A stretch of DNA of 64,000 nt from Pseudomonas mucoides. GTDB taxonomy: Bacteria > Pseudomonadota > Gammaproteobacteria > Pseudomonadales > Pseudomonadaceae. Shown here piece by piece: positions 1 to 8,112 of this stretch (positions are counted from its first letter, which is position 1; each line of letters begins with the position of its first letter). The stretch covers positions 372,001-436,000 of the forward strand of contig NZ_JACOPW010000002.1 in NCBI RefSeq assembly GCF_015461845.1. Direction: 5' to 3'. Under the pieces are notes generated by a model, which made no database searches, was not told the origin of the DNA, and worked only from the letters and a program-made list of their open reading frames with translations. The translations under genes and the position numbers were made by a program.

Positions 1-120
1 ACTCTCGCCCGCCCCCTCGCCGATTATCTCCGTACCCGTCTACGTGCCCACGGCTTCATGGCTGGAAAGCATCAGAAAGTTGATCCGAGTCGCCTGCACT
101 CTCTGATTTTTGTCTACTGA
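1..120 (+). CDS. C-terminal end of an unidentified protein (cut by window start)
   Basis: Frame 1 is open from the first base and ends at the TGA at 118-120, giving the last 39 residues of a protein that begins outside the window. The fragment is basic and ends LHSLIFVY. It is too short to assign to a family. It precedes the BON-domain gene by 137 bp, so it is probably the last gene of an upstream unit. That it is coding is inferred from the open frame and the codon use only. Confidence 0.45.
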   Translation, partial: TLARPLADYLRTRLRAHGFMAGKHQKVDPSRLHSLIFVY

Positions 121-161
121 TCGCCGGCTGTCGACTCGCGGAGGCACTCACTGACGCCTTG

Positions 162-175
162 TTGATTTAGCTCAA
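162..175. promoter_or_regulatory. Anr/FNR-like dyad upstream of the BON-domain gene
   Basis: TTGAT-TTAG-CTCAA lies 82 bp before the BON gene start. It differs by one base from the Anr/FNR consensus TTGAT-N4-ATCAA. Binding by Anr is inferred from this match; no promoter elements were firmly placed around it. Confidence 0.4.
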
Positions 176-257
176 TGTCTTGGCGCCGCTCAGGCGTAGA
201 AAAAACCAATAGGGCTCTTGCGGCCCGCCAATACCGGATCAGACAGAGGACACAGAC

Positions 258-905
258 ATGAGCGACTTGAGCCTGCGTAAAACCATATTGGAAGAGCTCG
301 AATTCAAGCCCGATATCGAAGCAGCCAACATTGGTGTAGCCGTGGACAATGGCGTGGTCACGCTGTCCGGTCACGTCAGCAGCTACGCCCAGAAAATCAG
401 CGCGGAACGCGCGGTCAAAGGCATCAATGGCGTACGCGCGCTGGCCGATGAAATTCAGGTCAGGCTGGATAAATACGCCGGGACTTCCGACGACTCGATC
501 GCCACCCGCGCCTTGAAAATCATCCATTGGAGTTCCGACGTTCCCGAAGGCGACGTCAAAGTCATCGTGCAGAGCGGGCGGATCACTCTGGAAGGACAAG
601 TGGACTGGCAATACCAGAAAGAAACCGTGGAGCGCTCGGTGCGCAAGTTATCCGGCGTGGTTGGCGTGTGTAATCGCCTCACCTTGCGCCCTCGGCTGGA
701 TGTCTTTGATATCCAGCAACGCATTGAGGCCGCGCTAAAGCGTAGCGCCGAAGTGGATGCCAAGGATATTCATGTCACCGTCGAAGGTGATGTGGTGAGG
801 CTCGAAGGCCGGGTTCACTTGTGGCGCGAACGCCAGATTGCAGAACGGGCCGCCTGGTCGGTGCCAGGCGTAAGCAAAGTGGAAGACCATTTGCTACTTG
901 CGTGA
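258..905 (+). CDS. BON-domain protein with three tandem BON repeats
   Basis: This is a 215-residue protein built from three BON units at about residues 1-71, 75-145 and 150-215. Each carries the G-x-V-x-L-x-G-x-V pattern (GVVTLSGHV, GRITLEGQV, DVVRLEGRV). BON domains are thought to bind phospholipid or other ligands, and proteins such as OsmY respond to osmotic or envelope stress. No signal peptide is visible, so this member is probably cytoplasmic, unlike OsmY. The start is ATG after a GAGGACA ribosome site. An Anr-like dyad lies upstream and a universal stress gene follows. The exact role is unknown. Confidence 0.85.
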   Translation: MSDLSLRKTILEELEFKPDIEAANIGVAVDNGVVTLSGHVSSYAQKISAERAVKGINGVRALADEIQVRLDKYAGTSDDSIATRALKIIHWSSDVPEGDVKVIVQSGRITLEGQVDWQYQKETVERSVRKLSGVVGVCNRLTLRPRLDVFDIQQRIEAALKRSAEVDAKDIHVTVEGDVVRLEGRVHLWRERQIAERAAWSVPGVSKVEDHLLLA

Positions 906-1045
906 GTCAATACCCTGGGGAGCCGGTGGTTCCCCAGGACGTGCTGCTCAATTCCGCCGAACCGGACGGATTCGATCCTCGTAAAGGCGTCGGACACTGG
1001 AGCCATTGGGCAGGCATTTGCACGATTACCTACGGGAGATTTGTC

Positions 1046-1984
1046 ATGTCCGATCAAACACGTTTCATGCTGGTCGTTCCGCCCCTGATGGAGAACAATC
1101 CCGCTTTCGATCGGGCCGCCGCGCTGGCCAAAGCGTCGGACGCGGCACTTCACATTGTGGCATTCGACTACCTCGAAGGGCTGGCGACTGCCGGAATGGT
1201 CAACCAGCAAGCGCGGGAGCAAATGCGAATCAGCTACGTCGAGCGCCATCGACAATGGTTGGAAGACCAGGCCCGTCCGTTGCGCAAAAACGGAGTACAC
1301 GTCACAACTGAAGTCGTCTGGGTAGAAAGACCCTTGCAGGAAATCCTCATCCATCTCAAAGAACAATCCATGGCGGTATTGATCAAGGCGCTGGAACACG
1401 AAACGCTGCTATCACGCCTGATGTTTACTCCGTTGGATGTCCATCTGTTACGCGAATGCCCGGTGCCCATGCACTTCGTCAGCCACATGCACCACGCATT
1501 GCCCCGCAAGATCGTCGCTGCGGTCGACCCTTTTCATCGCAATGGGCAGTACAAAAGTTTCAACGACAGAATTCTGCAAGAAGCCCAAAAACTGGCGAGC
1601 ACCTGTCATGCAGAGCTTGACGTTATCTATGCCCATGACCTTTCATCCATCAGCGCAGATGAATTCGGCTTCGCAAATGGCTCGACGTTTTTCTCATCCA
1701 GCAAAGCCAAAATGCTATTTGACGCACAGGCTGATGCCTTTCGTGAACTGTCTGAGCGCAACGGTATCCCGCCGGAACGCCAGCATCTGATCATGGGTAA
1801 CCCCGTCAAGGTGCTTGCCAGCTACGCAGCAGCGTATGAGACCGATGTGATTGTGATGGGACGAATCGGGCACCGGACAATGGACCGGTTTATCGGCAGT
1901 ACGGTGGAACAACTGCTGTTCAAAATGCCATGCAGTATTTGGGTCATTTCCCCGCAGGTAATCATTGAAAGTGACGTTCACTGA
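1046..1984 (+). CDS. Tandem-domain universal stress protein (UspE-like)
   Basis: The protein has 312 residues, the usual size for two fused Usp domains. The C-terminal half has the nucleotide-binding signature GRIGHRTMDRFIGST followed by VEQLLFKMPCSIWVIS, typical of ATP-binding Usp proteins. The N-terminal half lacks a clear copy of that motif, as in UspE. The frame stays open upstream, but the ATG at 1046 is preceded by GGGAGAT at suitable spacing and begins the first beta strand (RFMLVVPPL), so that start was chosen. Tandem Usp proteins of pseudomonads are often induced by oxygen limitation and stationary phase. The neighbourhood of BON and PPK2 genes fits that. Confidence 0.85.
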   Translation: MSDQTRFMLVVPPLMENNPAFDRAAALAKASDAALHIVAFDYLEGLATAGMVNQQAREQMRISYVERHRQWLEDQARPLRKNGVHVTTEVVWVERPLQEILIHLKEQSMAVLIKALEHETLLSRLMFTPLDVHLLRECPVPMHFVSHMHHALPRKIVAAVDPFHRNGQYKSFNDRILQEAQKLASTCHAELDVIYAHDLSSISADEFGFANGSTFFSSSKAKMLFDAQADAFRELSERNGIPPERQHLIMGNPVKVLASYAAAYETDVIVMGRIGHRTMDRFIGSTVEQLLFKMPCSIWVISPQVIIESDVH

Positions 1985-2179
1985 CGGGGGCATGTTTCGC
2001 CATCCTCTCAGTCATCCAATCACCGGGTAATCCACACCGTGGTGCGCCCCATTCATCAACCTCCGAGACAACGCCAAGCTCCCCGCTACACTTCCTTATC
2101 TGCGCCGCGCTATCGCGTCATGCTGGATGCGAGCAAATGACCGACTGCTGAGGGGCACAGCCTGAGAACGGAGTAACGG

Positions 2180-2788
2180 ATGCTTTATTTTCAGCAAATG
2201 TTGGGCACCGCCGTGTTTGCCATCACCGGGGTGCTGGCTATCCAGAAAGCGGGGGTCGATGTGTTCGGCGCCGTGGTGCTGGGCATCATCACGGCTATTG
2301 GTGGCGGCACCGTTCGCGACCTGTTGCTCGATCAACCGATTTTCTGGATCGCGGACTTCAACTACATCTGGGTCGCCTTGATTGCCGCCGCGCTGGCTTT
2401 TTTTCTCACCAAAAGATTCCAGCAGCGCTATCGCCTTTTGCTGTACCTCGATGGATTTGCGGCCGCGCTGTTCGGATTGGTCGCTACCGAGAAAGTGCTC
2501 GGATTGCATCTCGCGGCGCCTTTTGCCGTGATGATGGGTGTACTGACCAGTATTGGCGGCGGCATCGTGCGTGATGTTCTGGCCGGCAGAACCTCGTTGT
2601 TGATGTCACGTGAGATCTACGCCACGCCGATCCTGCTGGGGTGCATCGTCTATGTCCTGTTGCGCGATGCATTCCCGACTATCCAGGTCGCCGGCTGGAT
2701 TGCCTTGCTCTTTACCTCGGGCCTGCGGTTTCTCGCCATTTACAAGGATCTGCAAATGCCAACGATTTTATCCACCCGGCAGGGGTAA
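2180..2788 (+). CDS. TRIC/UPF0126-type membrane channel protein
   Basis: This is a 202-residue hydrophobic protein with about seven membrane segments arranged as an internal repeat. The family signature occurs twice: GGGTVRDLLL near residue 43 and GGGIVRDVL near residue 123. Bacterial members (YicG/YadS-like, UPF0126) are homologous to trimeric intracellular cation channels. Cation conduction across the inner membrane is the expected role but is not shown here. The gene stands alone, with a 195-bp upstream gap after the Usp gene. Confidence 0.85.
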   Translation: MLYFQQMLGTAVFAITGVLAIQKAGVDVFGAVVLGIITAIGGGTVRDLLLDQPIFWIADFNYIWVALIAAALAFFLTKRFQQRYRLLLYLDGFAAALFGLVATEKVLGLHLAAPFAVMMGVLTSIGGGIVRDVLAGRTSLLMSREIYATPILLGCIVYVLLRDAFPTIQVAGWIALLFTSGLRFLAIYKDLQMPTILSTRQG

Positions 2789-2888
2789 AAATGAAGCTAA
2801 TGTTCGATGTTACGCGCAATGAACCTTCCAACGCTGATCGATCCGAACGGTGTTGCTGGTCAGTAAAAATCTACTCAGGAGCTTGGTT

Positions 2889-3170
2889 ATGAGAATCATC
2901 GCGACGCTTGTATGCACACTCTTGTTTTCGCTGGCTTTGTCATCGCCGTCTTTTGCCGCTTCAAATTGCAATAACGCCGGCAGTGCCAGTGCTGCCAAAA
3001 ACTGCGTTAAAAACAACAATGATCAAAAAGGTAAAGGCAACTGCAATGGAAATGGTAACTGCGACAAAGCCAAGGAAGCCAAAGACAAATCTGATGATTA
3101 TTCGGTCAGTTGCATGGAGATCAACAACATGACCCTGCGCCGTCAATGTCTTGATAAGCGCAGAGATTGA
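2889..3170 (+). CDS. Small secreted cysteine- and asparagine-rich protein
   Basis: The 93-residue product starts with a signal peptide (MRIIATLVCTLLFSLALSSPSFA, about 23 residues, cleaved after SFA). The mature part is very rich in Asn, Lys and Gly with repeated GNC/NGN motifs, and has six cysteines that could form three disulfides in the periplasm. The ATG at 2889 is preceded by CAGGAGCT; an earlier in-frame start would put charged residues before the signal. I do not recognise a family. The gene is monocistronic between the TRIC gene and the DUF3302 gene. Confidence 0.65.
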   Translation: MRIIATLVCTLLFSLALSSPSFAASNCNNAGSASAAKNCVKNNNDQKGKGNCNGNGNCDKAKEAKDKSDDYSVSCMEINNMTLRRQCLDKRRD

Positions 3171-3473
3171 TTGACAGGCGTCTGGTGGGTAGCGAAGGCA
3201 CTTCGATTGAGTGAAGGCGTGCCCTCGCCGCTCTCACCGATACGACCTAACGGCCAGTAGACAGTAGCACGAGAAAATACCAACACGTGCATAAAACGAC
3301 CTAGAACACAGCGGCAATTAAGCAGATTCTCTCGCTCGCTCTCCCGCAGGCCTGGCCTGCGCAGGCTGACAATTGAGTGGTCGGTTCAGTTCTGGTCATC
3401 AGGACTGCCCGCACTCATAAAAACCGTGACTACACTGACCCAAGTACATCGCTTGTGCCATGAGGGGGCGACC
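3171..3473. other. Intergenic stretch with an imperfect hairpin
   Basis: This 303-bp gap holds an imperfect inverted repeat at about 3192-3228 (GCGAAGGCAC against GTGCCCTCGC), which could end the upstream small gene although no T-run follows. The rest shows no convincing gene. The promoter of the DUF3302 gene must lie here but was not resolved. Confidence 0.35.
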
Positions 3474-3845
3474 ATGCTGGATTACTTCGCGCTAGGCCTG
3501 TTGTTCTTTGTCGGGCTGGTCCTGTTCTACGGAATCATCGCGCTACACGACATACCCTATGAAATAGCCGTACACCGCAATCACCCGCACCAGGATGCGA
3601 TCCATGCCACCGGCTGGGTGAGTTTGTTCACCCTGCATGCGCTTTGGCCATTTCTGTGGATCTGGGCGATGGCGTACCGGGAAGACCGGGGCTGGGGATT
3701 TGGTGATGGCAAGTCACCACAATTTCATGTTGCTCATCTGGAACAACAGGTTGCCGATCTGCAAAGTCGCATTGAGCGACTGGAAACGGCAACAGGTACT
3801 GCGCTGGGCACGCCAGCGTCGGACAATCGCGGTGAGGGAATCTAA
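3474..3845 (+). CDS. yiaW: DUF3302 inner-membrane protein (YiaW-like)
   Basis: This is a 123-residue protein with two N-terminal membrane segments (about residues 3-22 and 47-65) and a C-terminal coiled-coil-like stretch of about 40 residues (HLEQQVADLQSRIERLE). The start at 3474 follows GAGGGGGCG; the longer frame has no good ribosome site. In enterobacteria DUF3302 proteins are encoded next to a HlyD-type membrane fusion protein (yiaW-yiaV), and the same pairing is present here with only 3 bp between the genes. The function is unknown, probably a partner of the HlyD protein in the inner membrane. Confidence 0.8.
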   Translation: MLDYFALGLLFFVGLVLFYGIIALHDIPYEIAVHRNHPHQDAIHATGWVSLFTLHALWPFLWIWAMAYREDRGWGFGDGKSPQFHVAHLEQQVADLQSRIERLETATGTALGTPASDNRGEGI

Positions 3846-3848
3846 GCC

Positions 3849-4808
3849 ATGGATCTTCTGCTTGTTTTGACCTATGCCGCCATCTGCACCGCCATCTTCA
3901 AGATCTTCCGCATACCACTGAACAAATGGACGGTGCCGACCGCAGTCCTCGGTGGGATCCTGATCGTGGGCGCATTGATCTTCACGATGAACTACAACCA
4001 CCCGTACTCTGAGGTCGCGCGCTCTTACTTCGTCTCCGTGCCGGTCATTCCGGTGGTCAGTGGCCAGGTCATCGACGTGCCGGTCAAGGGTAATGAGCCT
4101 CTGGAAAAAGGCGATGTGCTGTTTCGCATCGACCCTGCCCCGTTCGAGTACAAGATCCAGTCCATCAAGGCACAGTTGCTATCAGCGAAAGCTGATCGAG
4201 CCCGAATCACTGAGCTGATCAAGCGCAACTTTGCCACCCAACGTGAACTGGACGTCGTCGTTGCTCGCTCTGACGATTTGCAGGCACAACTGGAAAATGC
4301 TCAGTATGAACTGGACAACACCACCGTTCGCGCCCCGAGCAAAGGCTTCGTCACCCATGTTTCCTTGCGTCCGGGCATGATGGCGACCAAGTTACCCTTG
4401 CGTCCTTCCATGGTGTTCATCCCGGATGAAGGGCATTACTTTGCCGCGTGGATGCGTCAAAACAGCCTGTTGCGTTTGTCGGTCGGCGATGAGGCAGAAG
4501 TGGCTTTTGATGGCATTCCCGGCAGGGTGTTCGAGGGGCGGGTCAAGACCGTCGTCAACGTTATCGCAGAGGGACAAGTTCAGCCCTCTGGAACATTGAC
4601 CGGCTTCACGGGCTCACCGCCGGCCGGCCGGGTACCGGTCATTATCGAGATCACCGATCCGGACTATGCCCAATACAGCAGCCAGATGCCGGGCGGCGCG
4701 TATGGGCAGGCGGCACTCTATAGCCAGCACTTTGAGCATATCGCAATGATGCGCAAAATCCTGCTGCGCATGGCTGCCTGGATGAACTACATCTTTCCAT
4801 TCCATTAA
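3849..4808 (+). CDS. yiaV: HlyD-family membrane fusion protein (YiaV-like)
   Basis: The protein has 319 residues. Two membrane segments lie at about residues 2-20 and 28-50, followed by a biotinyl/lipoyl-like half (VSGQVIDVPVKGNEPLEKGDV), an alpha-helical hairpin around residues 95-150, the second lipoyl half (TTVRAPSKGFVTHV) and a beta-barrel domain. It is the periplasmic adaptor type used by EmrA/AaeA-like exporters, but no transporter or outer-membrane factor gene follows. It is translationally linked to the DUF3302 gene, matching yiaWV. A perfect hairpin just after the stop probably ends the transcript. Confidence 0.85.
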   Translation: MDLLLVLTYAAICTAIFKIFRIPLNKWTVPTAVLGGILIVGALIFTMNYNHPYSEVARSYFVSVPVIPVVSGQVIDVPVKGNEPLEKGDVLFRIDPAPFEYKIQSIKAQLLSAKADRARITELIKRNFATQRELDVVVARSDDLQAQLENAQYELDNTTVRAPSKGFVTHVSLRPGMMATKLPLRPSMVFIPDEGHYFAAWMRQNSLLRLSVGDEAEVAFDGIPGRVFEGRVKTVVNVIAEGQVQPSGTLTGFTGSPPAGRVPVIIEITDPDYAQYSSQMPGGAYGQAALYSQHFEHIAMMRKILLRMAAWMNYIFPFH

Positions 4809-4815
4809 TAAATGA

Positions 4816-4845
4816 CAGGCGTCCCCTTTTGACAGGGGACGCCTG
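4816..4845 (+). terminator. Hairpin terminator after the yiaWV-like pair
   Basis: A perfect 12-bp stem (CAGGCGTCCCCT with AGGGGACGCCTG) and 6-nt loop start 7 bp after the stop codon. The following tract is CCCTCCTCTGTTTG, only moderately T-rich, so it may terminate weakly. Confidence 0.65.
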
Positions 4846-4856
4846 CCCTCCTCTGT

Positions 4857-4870
4857 TTGTCCTCGATCAA
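4857..4870. promoter_or_regulatory. Weak Anr/FNR-like dyad upstream of the SulP gene
   Basis: TTGTC-CTCG-ATCAA has one perfect half-site (ATCAA) and a second with two mismatches to TTGAT, centred about 104 bp before the SulP start. It is supported mainly by similar dyads before the BON and PPK2 genes. Confidence 0.25.
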
Positions 4871-4967
4871 CTGCATTTTTCTGTGACTGCACGCTGCCGT
4901 TCAGGCGCCATGTGGGCGATGGAATAGGGATCTAACGCAGCATGAAAAATTTGGGTTGGAGCACTTC

Positions 4968-6692
4968 ATGAACCAACAACGTAGCGATCAGGAAGATCGG
5001 CTTTCAGGATTAACCCCCCGGCGAGTTGTGAGTGCCCTGTTACCAGAGTGGCTTGGCGACTACCAACAGGGCTGGTTCAAAGGCGATGCCATCGCGGGTC
5101 TGACCGCCGCGGCCGTGGTCATTCCCAAGGCACTGGCCTACGCCACCATCGCCGGCCTGCCGGTACAGATCGGCCTCTATACCGTGTTGGTGCCGATGGC
5201 GATCTATGCCGTGCTCGGCAGTTCACGCCCGCTCAGCGTCAGTACCACCACAACCCTTGCGATCCTGGTCGCCTCCGCACTGGGTCAGGTCAGCCCGTCC
5301 GGCGATACGGCGACCCTGATCGTTGCCTCCGCCACGCTGGCCTTGATGGTCGGCGCCATATTGGTCCTGGCCGGGATATTGCGCCTCGGCTTCGTTGCCA
5401 ACTTCATTTCAGAACCGGTGCTGGTGGGCTTCAAGGCCGGCATCGGGATAGTCATCGTGCTCGATCAACTGCCCAAGTTGCTGGGCATCCATATCGAAAA
5501 AGGTGGGTTTTTTCACAACGTCCTCGCCACTGTCGAAGGGTTGGGGCATGCCTCATTGCCGACCGTGGCCGTCGGTGTATTCATGGTGCTGATTCTGATC
5601 GGCATGAAGCACTTCACCCCCCGATTGCCAGCACCACTGATTGCGGTTGCGCTCGGCATTGTCGGCATGAGTGTGCTGAATCTGGAGCAATTGGGTGTGT
5701 CGGCCGTAGGAATCGTTCCAATCGGGTTGCCGGGGTTGACGCTGCCCGACTGGTCGATCGTGTCACAGCTCTGGCCATCGGCCCTGGGCATTGCGCTGAT
5801 GAGCTTTACCGAAACCATCGCGGCGGGACGAGCTTTTGCCCGCAGTGATGAACCCGCGCTGCAGCCCAACCGTGAGTTGGTGGCGACAGGGTTTGCCAAC
5901 ATCGGCGGTGCATTGCTTGGGGCCATGGCGGCCGGGGGTGGAACCACCCAAACCGCCGTCAACCGCTTGGCCGGTGCGCAATCACAACTGGCGGGGTTGA
6001 TCACGGCCGGACTGGCACTGGGGACTTGCCTGCTGATTGCGCCGTTCATTGGCCTGATGCCCAATGCCACGCTCGCCGCGGTTGTGATCGTGTATTCGAT
6101 CGGCCTGATCCAGCCTTCGGAATTTCGCGACATTCTTTCGGTGCGCCGCACAGAATTTATCTGGGCACTGGTGGCACTGGTCGGGGTCATGTTGCTCGGC
6201 ACGCTGCAGGGGATCGTCGTCGCGATCATTGTTTCGCTGCTGGCACTGGCCTACCAGGTCTCTGACCCGCCCGTTCACATACTTGGGCGCAAACCCGGCA
6301 CCAATGTGTATCGCCCGCCCTGCGCCGAGACTGACGACGAGCACTTCGAGGGGTTGCTGATGCTGCGCCCTGAAGGTCGCATTTTCTTTGCCAACGCCGA
6401 ACGACTCGGTTCGAAAATCCGCTCGTTAATCGCTGCGGCTGCGCCACGCGTTGTGATTCTCGATCTGCGCAGTGTTTTCGATCTGGAATACACCGCTTTG
6501 AAAATGCTCACGGCGGCAGAACAGCGTCTGCGAGAAAAAGGCATTTCGTTGTGGCTGGTGGGCATGAGTCCCAGTGTTTACGCGATGGTTATTCATGCTC
6601 CATTGGGCGTCGCATTGGGTGATACGCGGATGCTCCCCAATCTGGAGCAAGCCGTTGCCGATTATCAGCGCCAACAAAGAGATCAAACGTGA
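4968..6692 (+). CDS. SulP-family anion transporter with C-terminal STAS domain
   Basis: This is a 574-residue SLC26/SulP protein. The N-terminal part has about 11-14 membrane segments and the family signature region AVVIPKALAYATIAGLPVQ near residue 50. The C-terminal 120 residues form a STAS domain (RVVILDLRSVFDLEYTALKML). Substrates in the family are sulfate, bicarbonate, fumarate or other anions, and the substrate here cannot be told from sequence. The ATG at 4968 is preceded by TTGGAG; a TTG four codons upstream is a less likely start. It sits between the HlyD pair and PPK2. Confidence 0.9.
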   Translation: MNQQRSDQEDRLSGLTPRRVVSALLPEWLGDYQQGWFKGDAIAGLTAAAVVIPKALAYATIAGLPVQIGLYTVLVPMAIYAVLGSSRPLSVSTTTTLAILVASALGQVSPSGDTATLIVASATLALMVGAILVLAGILRLGFVANFISEPVLVGFKAGIGIVIVLDQLPKLLGIHIEKGGFFHNVLATVEGLGHASLPTVAVGVFMVLILIGMKHFTPRLPAPLIAVALGIVGMSVLNLEQLGVSAVGIVPIGLPGLTLPDWSIVSQLWPSALGIALMSFTETIAAGRAFARSDEPALQPNRELVATGFANIGGALLGAMAAGGGTTQTAVNRLAGAQSQLAGLITAGLALGTCLLIAPFIGLMPNATLAAVVIVYSIGLIQPSEFRDILSVRRTEFIWALVALVGVMLLGTLQGIVVAIIVSLLALAYQVSDPPVHILGRKPGTNVYRPPCAETDDEHFEGLLMLRPEGRIFFANAERLGSKIRSLIAAAAPRVVILDLRSVFDLEYTALKMLTAAEQRLREKGISLWLVGMSPSVYAMVIHAPLGVALGDTRMLPNLEQAVADYQRQQRDQT

Positions 6693-6715
6693 TTTCGCGC
6701 GCAGCCCTGAAGACC

Positions 6716-6731
6716 GATGACCTGCGTCATC
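6716..6731. promoter_or_regulatory. CRP/FNR-type dyad upstream of ppk2
   Basis: This is a perfect 6-bp inverted repeat GATGAC-CTGC-GTCATC, 102 bp before the PPK2 start. It resembles FNR/Dnr-type sites (TTGAC-N4-GTCAA) with one mismatch in each half. It could also be a CRP-family or unrelated operator. Confidence 0.35.
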
Positions 6732-6833
6732 TGCACGTCGGGAATTTGAACTACCCTTTAGTACGCAAGCGGTACCGGGAATTCGCAACCGACACACACT
6801 CTATTCAAGACCACCAGAGGTTGAAGTATCGCG

Positions 6834-7652
6834 ATGAAAAAAACCAATCGTGAAATTGCCGATTCTGCGCAAAAGAAAGCCGACACGCTTAGCCGCAAAG
6901 ACTACGAAAAACAGCTCAAGACCCTGCACGTCGAACTCGTCAAATTGCAGCAGTGGGTGGTCGCCACGGGGGCCAAGGTCGTGATTGTTTTCGAAGGCCG
7001 TGATGGCGCCGGCAAAGGTGGCACGATCAAGGCGTTGACCGAACGTGTCAGCCCACGGGTGTTTCGTGTGGTGGCCCTGCCAGCACCGTCCGAACGAGAA
7101 AAAAGCCAGATGTACCTGCAACGCTACATGCCGCACTTTCCAGCGGCCGGCGAGGTCGTGATCTTCGATCGCAGCTGGTACAACCGGGCAGGTGTCGAGC
7201 GAGTCATGGGTTTTTGCGACGAGCAACAGGTGATCGGCTTTTTAGCACTGGCGCCGTTGTTCGAACGTCTTATGGTTAATTCCGGCGTGCTGTTGTTCAA
7301 GTACTGGCTGGAAGTCAGCCCTGAAGAACAAACCCGGCGGCTCAAGGAGCGCATCACCGACGGGCGCAAGATCTGGAAACTGTCACCGATGGACATCAAG
7401 TCCTACAACCGCTGGGACGACTACACGCGCGCCCGTGATGAGATGTTCGAAGCCACCGACACCGACTGGGCGCCCTGGAACGTTGCCCGTTCCGAGGACA
7501 AGAAATCCGTACGGCTGAACGTGCTGACTCACTTGTTGGGGAACATCCCCTATAAAAAGGTCAAGCAAGAAAAAGTCAGCCTGCCGAAACGCAAGATCGG
7601 CAGCTACAAGGCAGCCAATTACCCGTTCAAATACATCGCTGAACCCTACTGA
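6834..7652 (+). CDS. ppk2: Polyphosphate kinase 2 family protein
   Basis: The 272-residue protein is a one-domain PPK2. It transfers phosphate between polyphosphate and nucleoside diphosphates, usually to make GTP or ATP from polyP. The P-loop FEGRDGAGKGGTIKAL lies at about residues 54-69 and the Walker B/lid motif FDRSWYNRAGVERVMGF at about 111-127. Length and motifs match class I (nucleoside-diphosphate-phosphorylating) enzymes. The gene follows SulP by 141 bp with a dyad between. An energy-reserve enzyme fits the surrounding stress-protein genes. The substrate class is inferred, not proven. Confidence 0.9.
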   Translation: MKKTNREIADSAQKKADTLSRKDYEKQLKTLHVELVKLQQWVVATGAKVVIVFEGRDGAGKGGTIKALTERVSPRVFRVVALPAPSEREKSQMYLQRYMPHFPAAGEVVIFDRSWYNRAGVERVMGFCDEQQVIGFLALAPLFERLMVNSGVLLFKYWLEVSPEEQTRRLKERITDGRKIWKLSPMDIKSYNRWDDYTRARDEMFEATDTDWAPWNVARSEDKKSVRLNVLTHLLGNIPYKKVKQEKVSLPKRKIGSYKAANYPFKYIAEPY

Positions 7653-7675
7653 GGGCTCAGCGTGATGCGTCGGCC

Positions 7676-8017
7676 TTATTCCTCGGATTTGGCCGCTCGC
7701 GCGGTCTCTTCGATGGCGCGGATACTGACGGCGGCGAATATGGCCGTCATCAGAACGCCATTGAAACCCAGCAAAACTGCAAGGACACGTGAGAGGGGCG
7801 TTTTGGGTACCAGGTCACCGTAACCGATGGTCAATCCGGTCACGAACCCGAAGTAGATACCGTCAAACGGCCCCCACCCTTCCAGGTAGGCGATGATCAG
7901 ACCGAACAGCACGATCGTAACCAACAGAATTGAGAAAATCGGCCAGACAACACGAATGTAGAACCACACTGTTCTGTAAAACTCGCGACGGACGTGCTTT
8001 GCATGAGATTGCGTCAT
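7676..8017 (-). CDS. Small two-TM potassium channel (KcsA-type pore)
   Basis: The 113-residue protein has two membrane segments flanking a pore helix and the selectivity filter TIGYGD (motif GLTIGYGDLVPKTPLSR), the hallmark of K+ channels. It has no RCK or voltage-sensor domain. I chose the ATG at 8017, which gives a charged N-terminus before TM1; the open frame upstream has no channel-like sequence. It is convergent with ppk2 and divergent from the PotE-like gene, so the two share a 95-bp promoter region. The likely function is K+ conductance or membrane-potential control. Confidence 0.85.
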   Translation of the reverse strand: MTQSHAKHVRREFYRTVWFYIRVVWPIFSILLVTIVLFGLIIAYLEGWGPFDGIYFGFVTGLTIGYGDLVPKTPLSRVLAVLLGFNGVLMTAIFAAVSIRAIEETARAAKSEE

Positions 8018-8112
8018 GACATGGGCTTCCTGAAGTTGAGCTTGGCGACATCTGAATGCGTGGTGCTGCGTCACCTGACAGCTTGGCACAAGTGCAGAGA
8101 AAGGAGTTTTCG

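Noticed and set aside
898..910. Possible Anr site TTGCG-TGA-GTCAA before the Usp gene
   Set aside because: The spacer is 3 bp instead of 4 and it overlaps the end of the BON gene.
3192..3228. Imperfect inverted repeat considered as a small RNA
   Set aside because: One weak stem with no T-run and no promoter; a partial terminator is the simpler reading.
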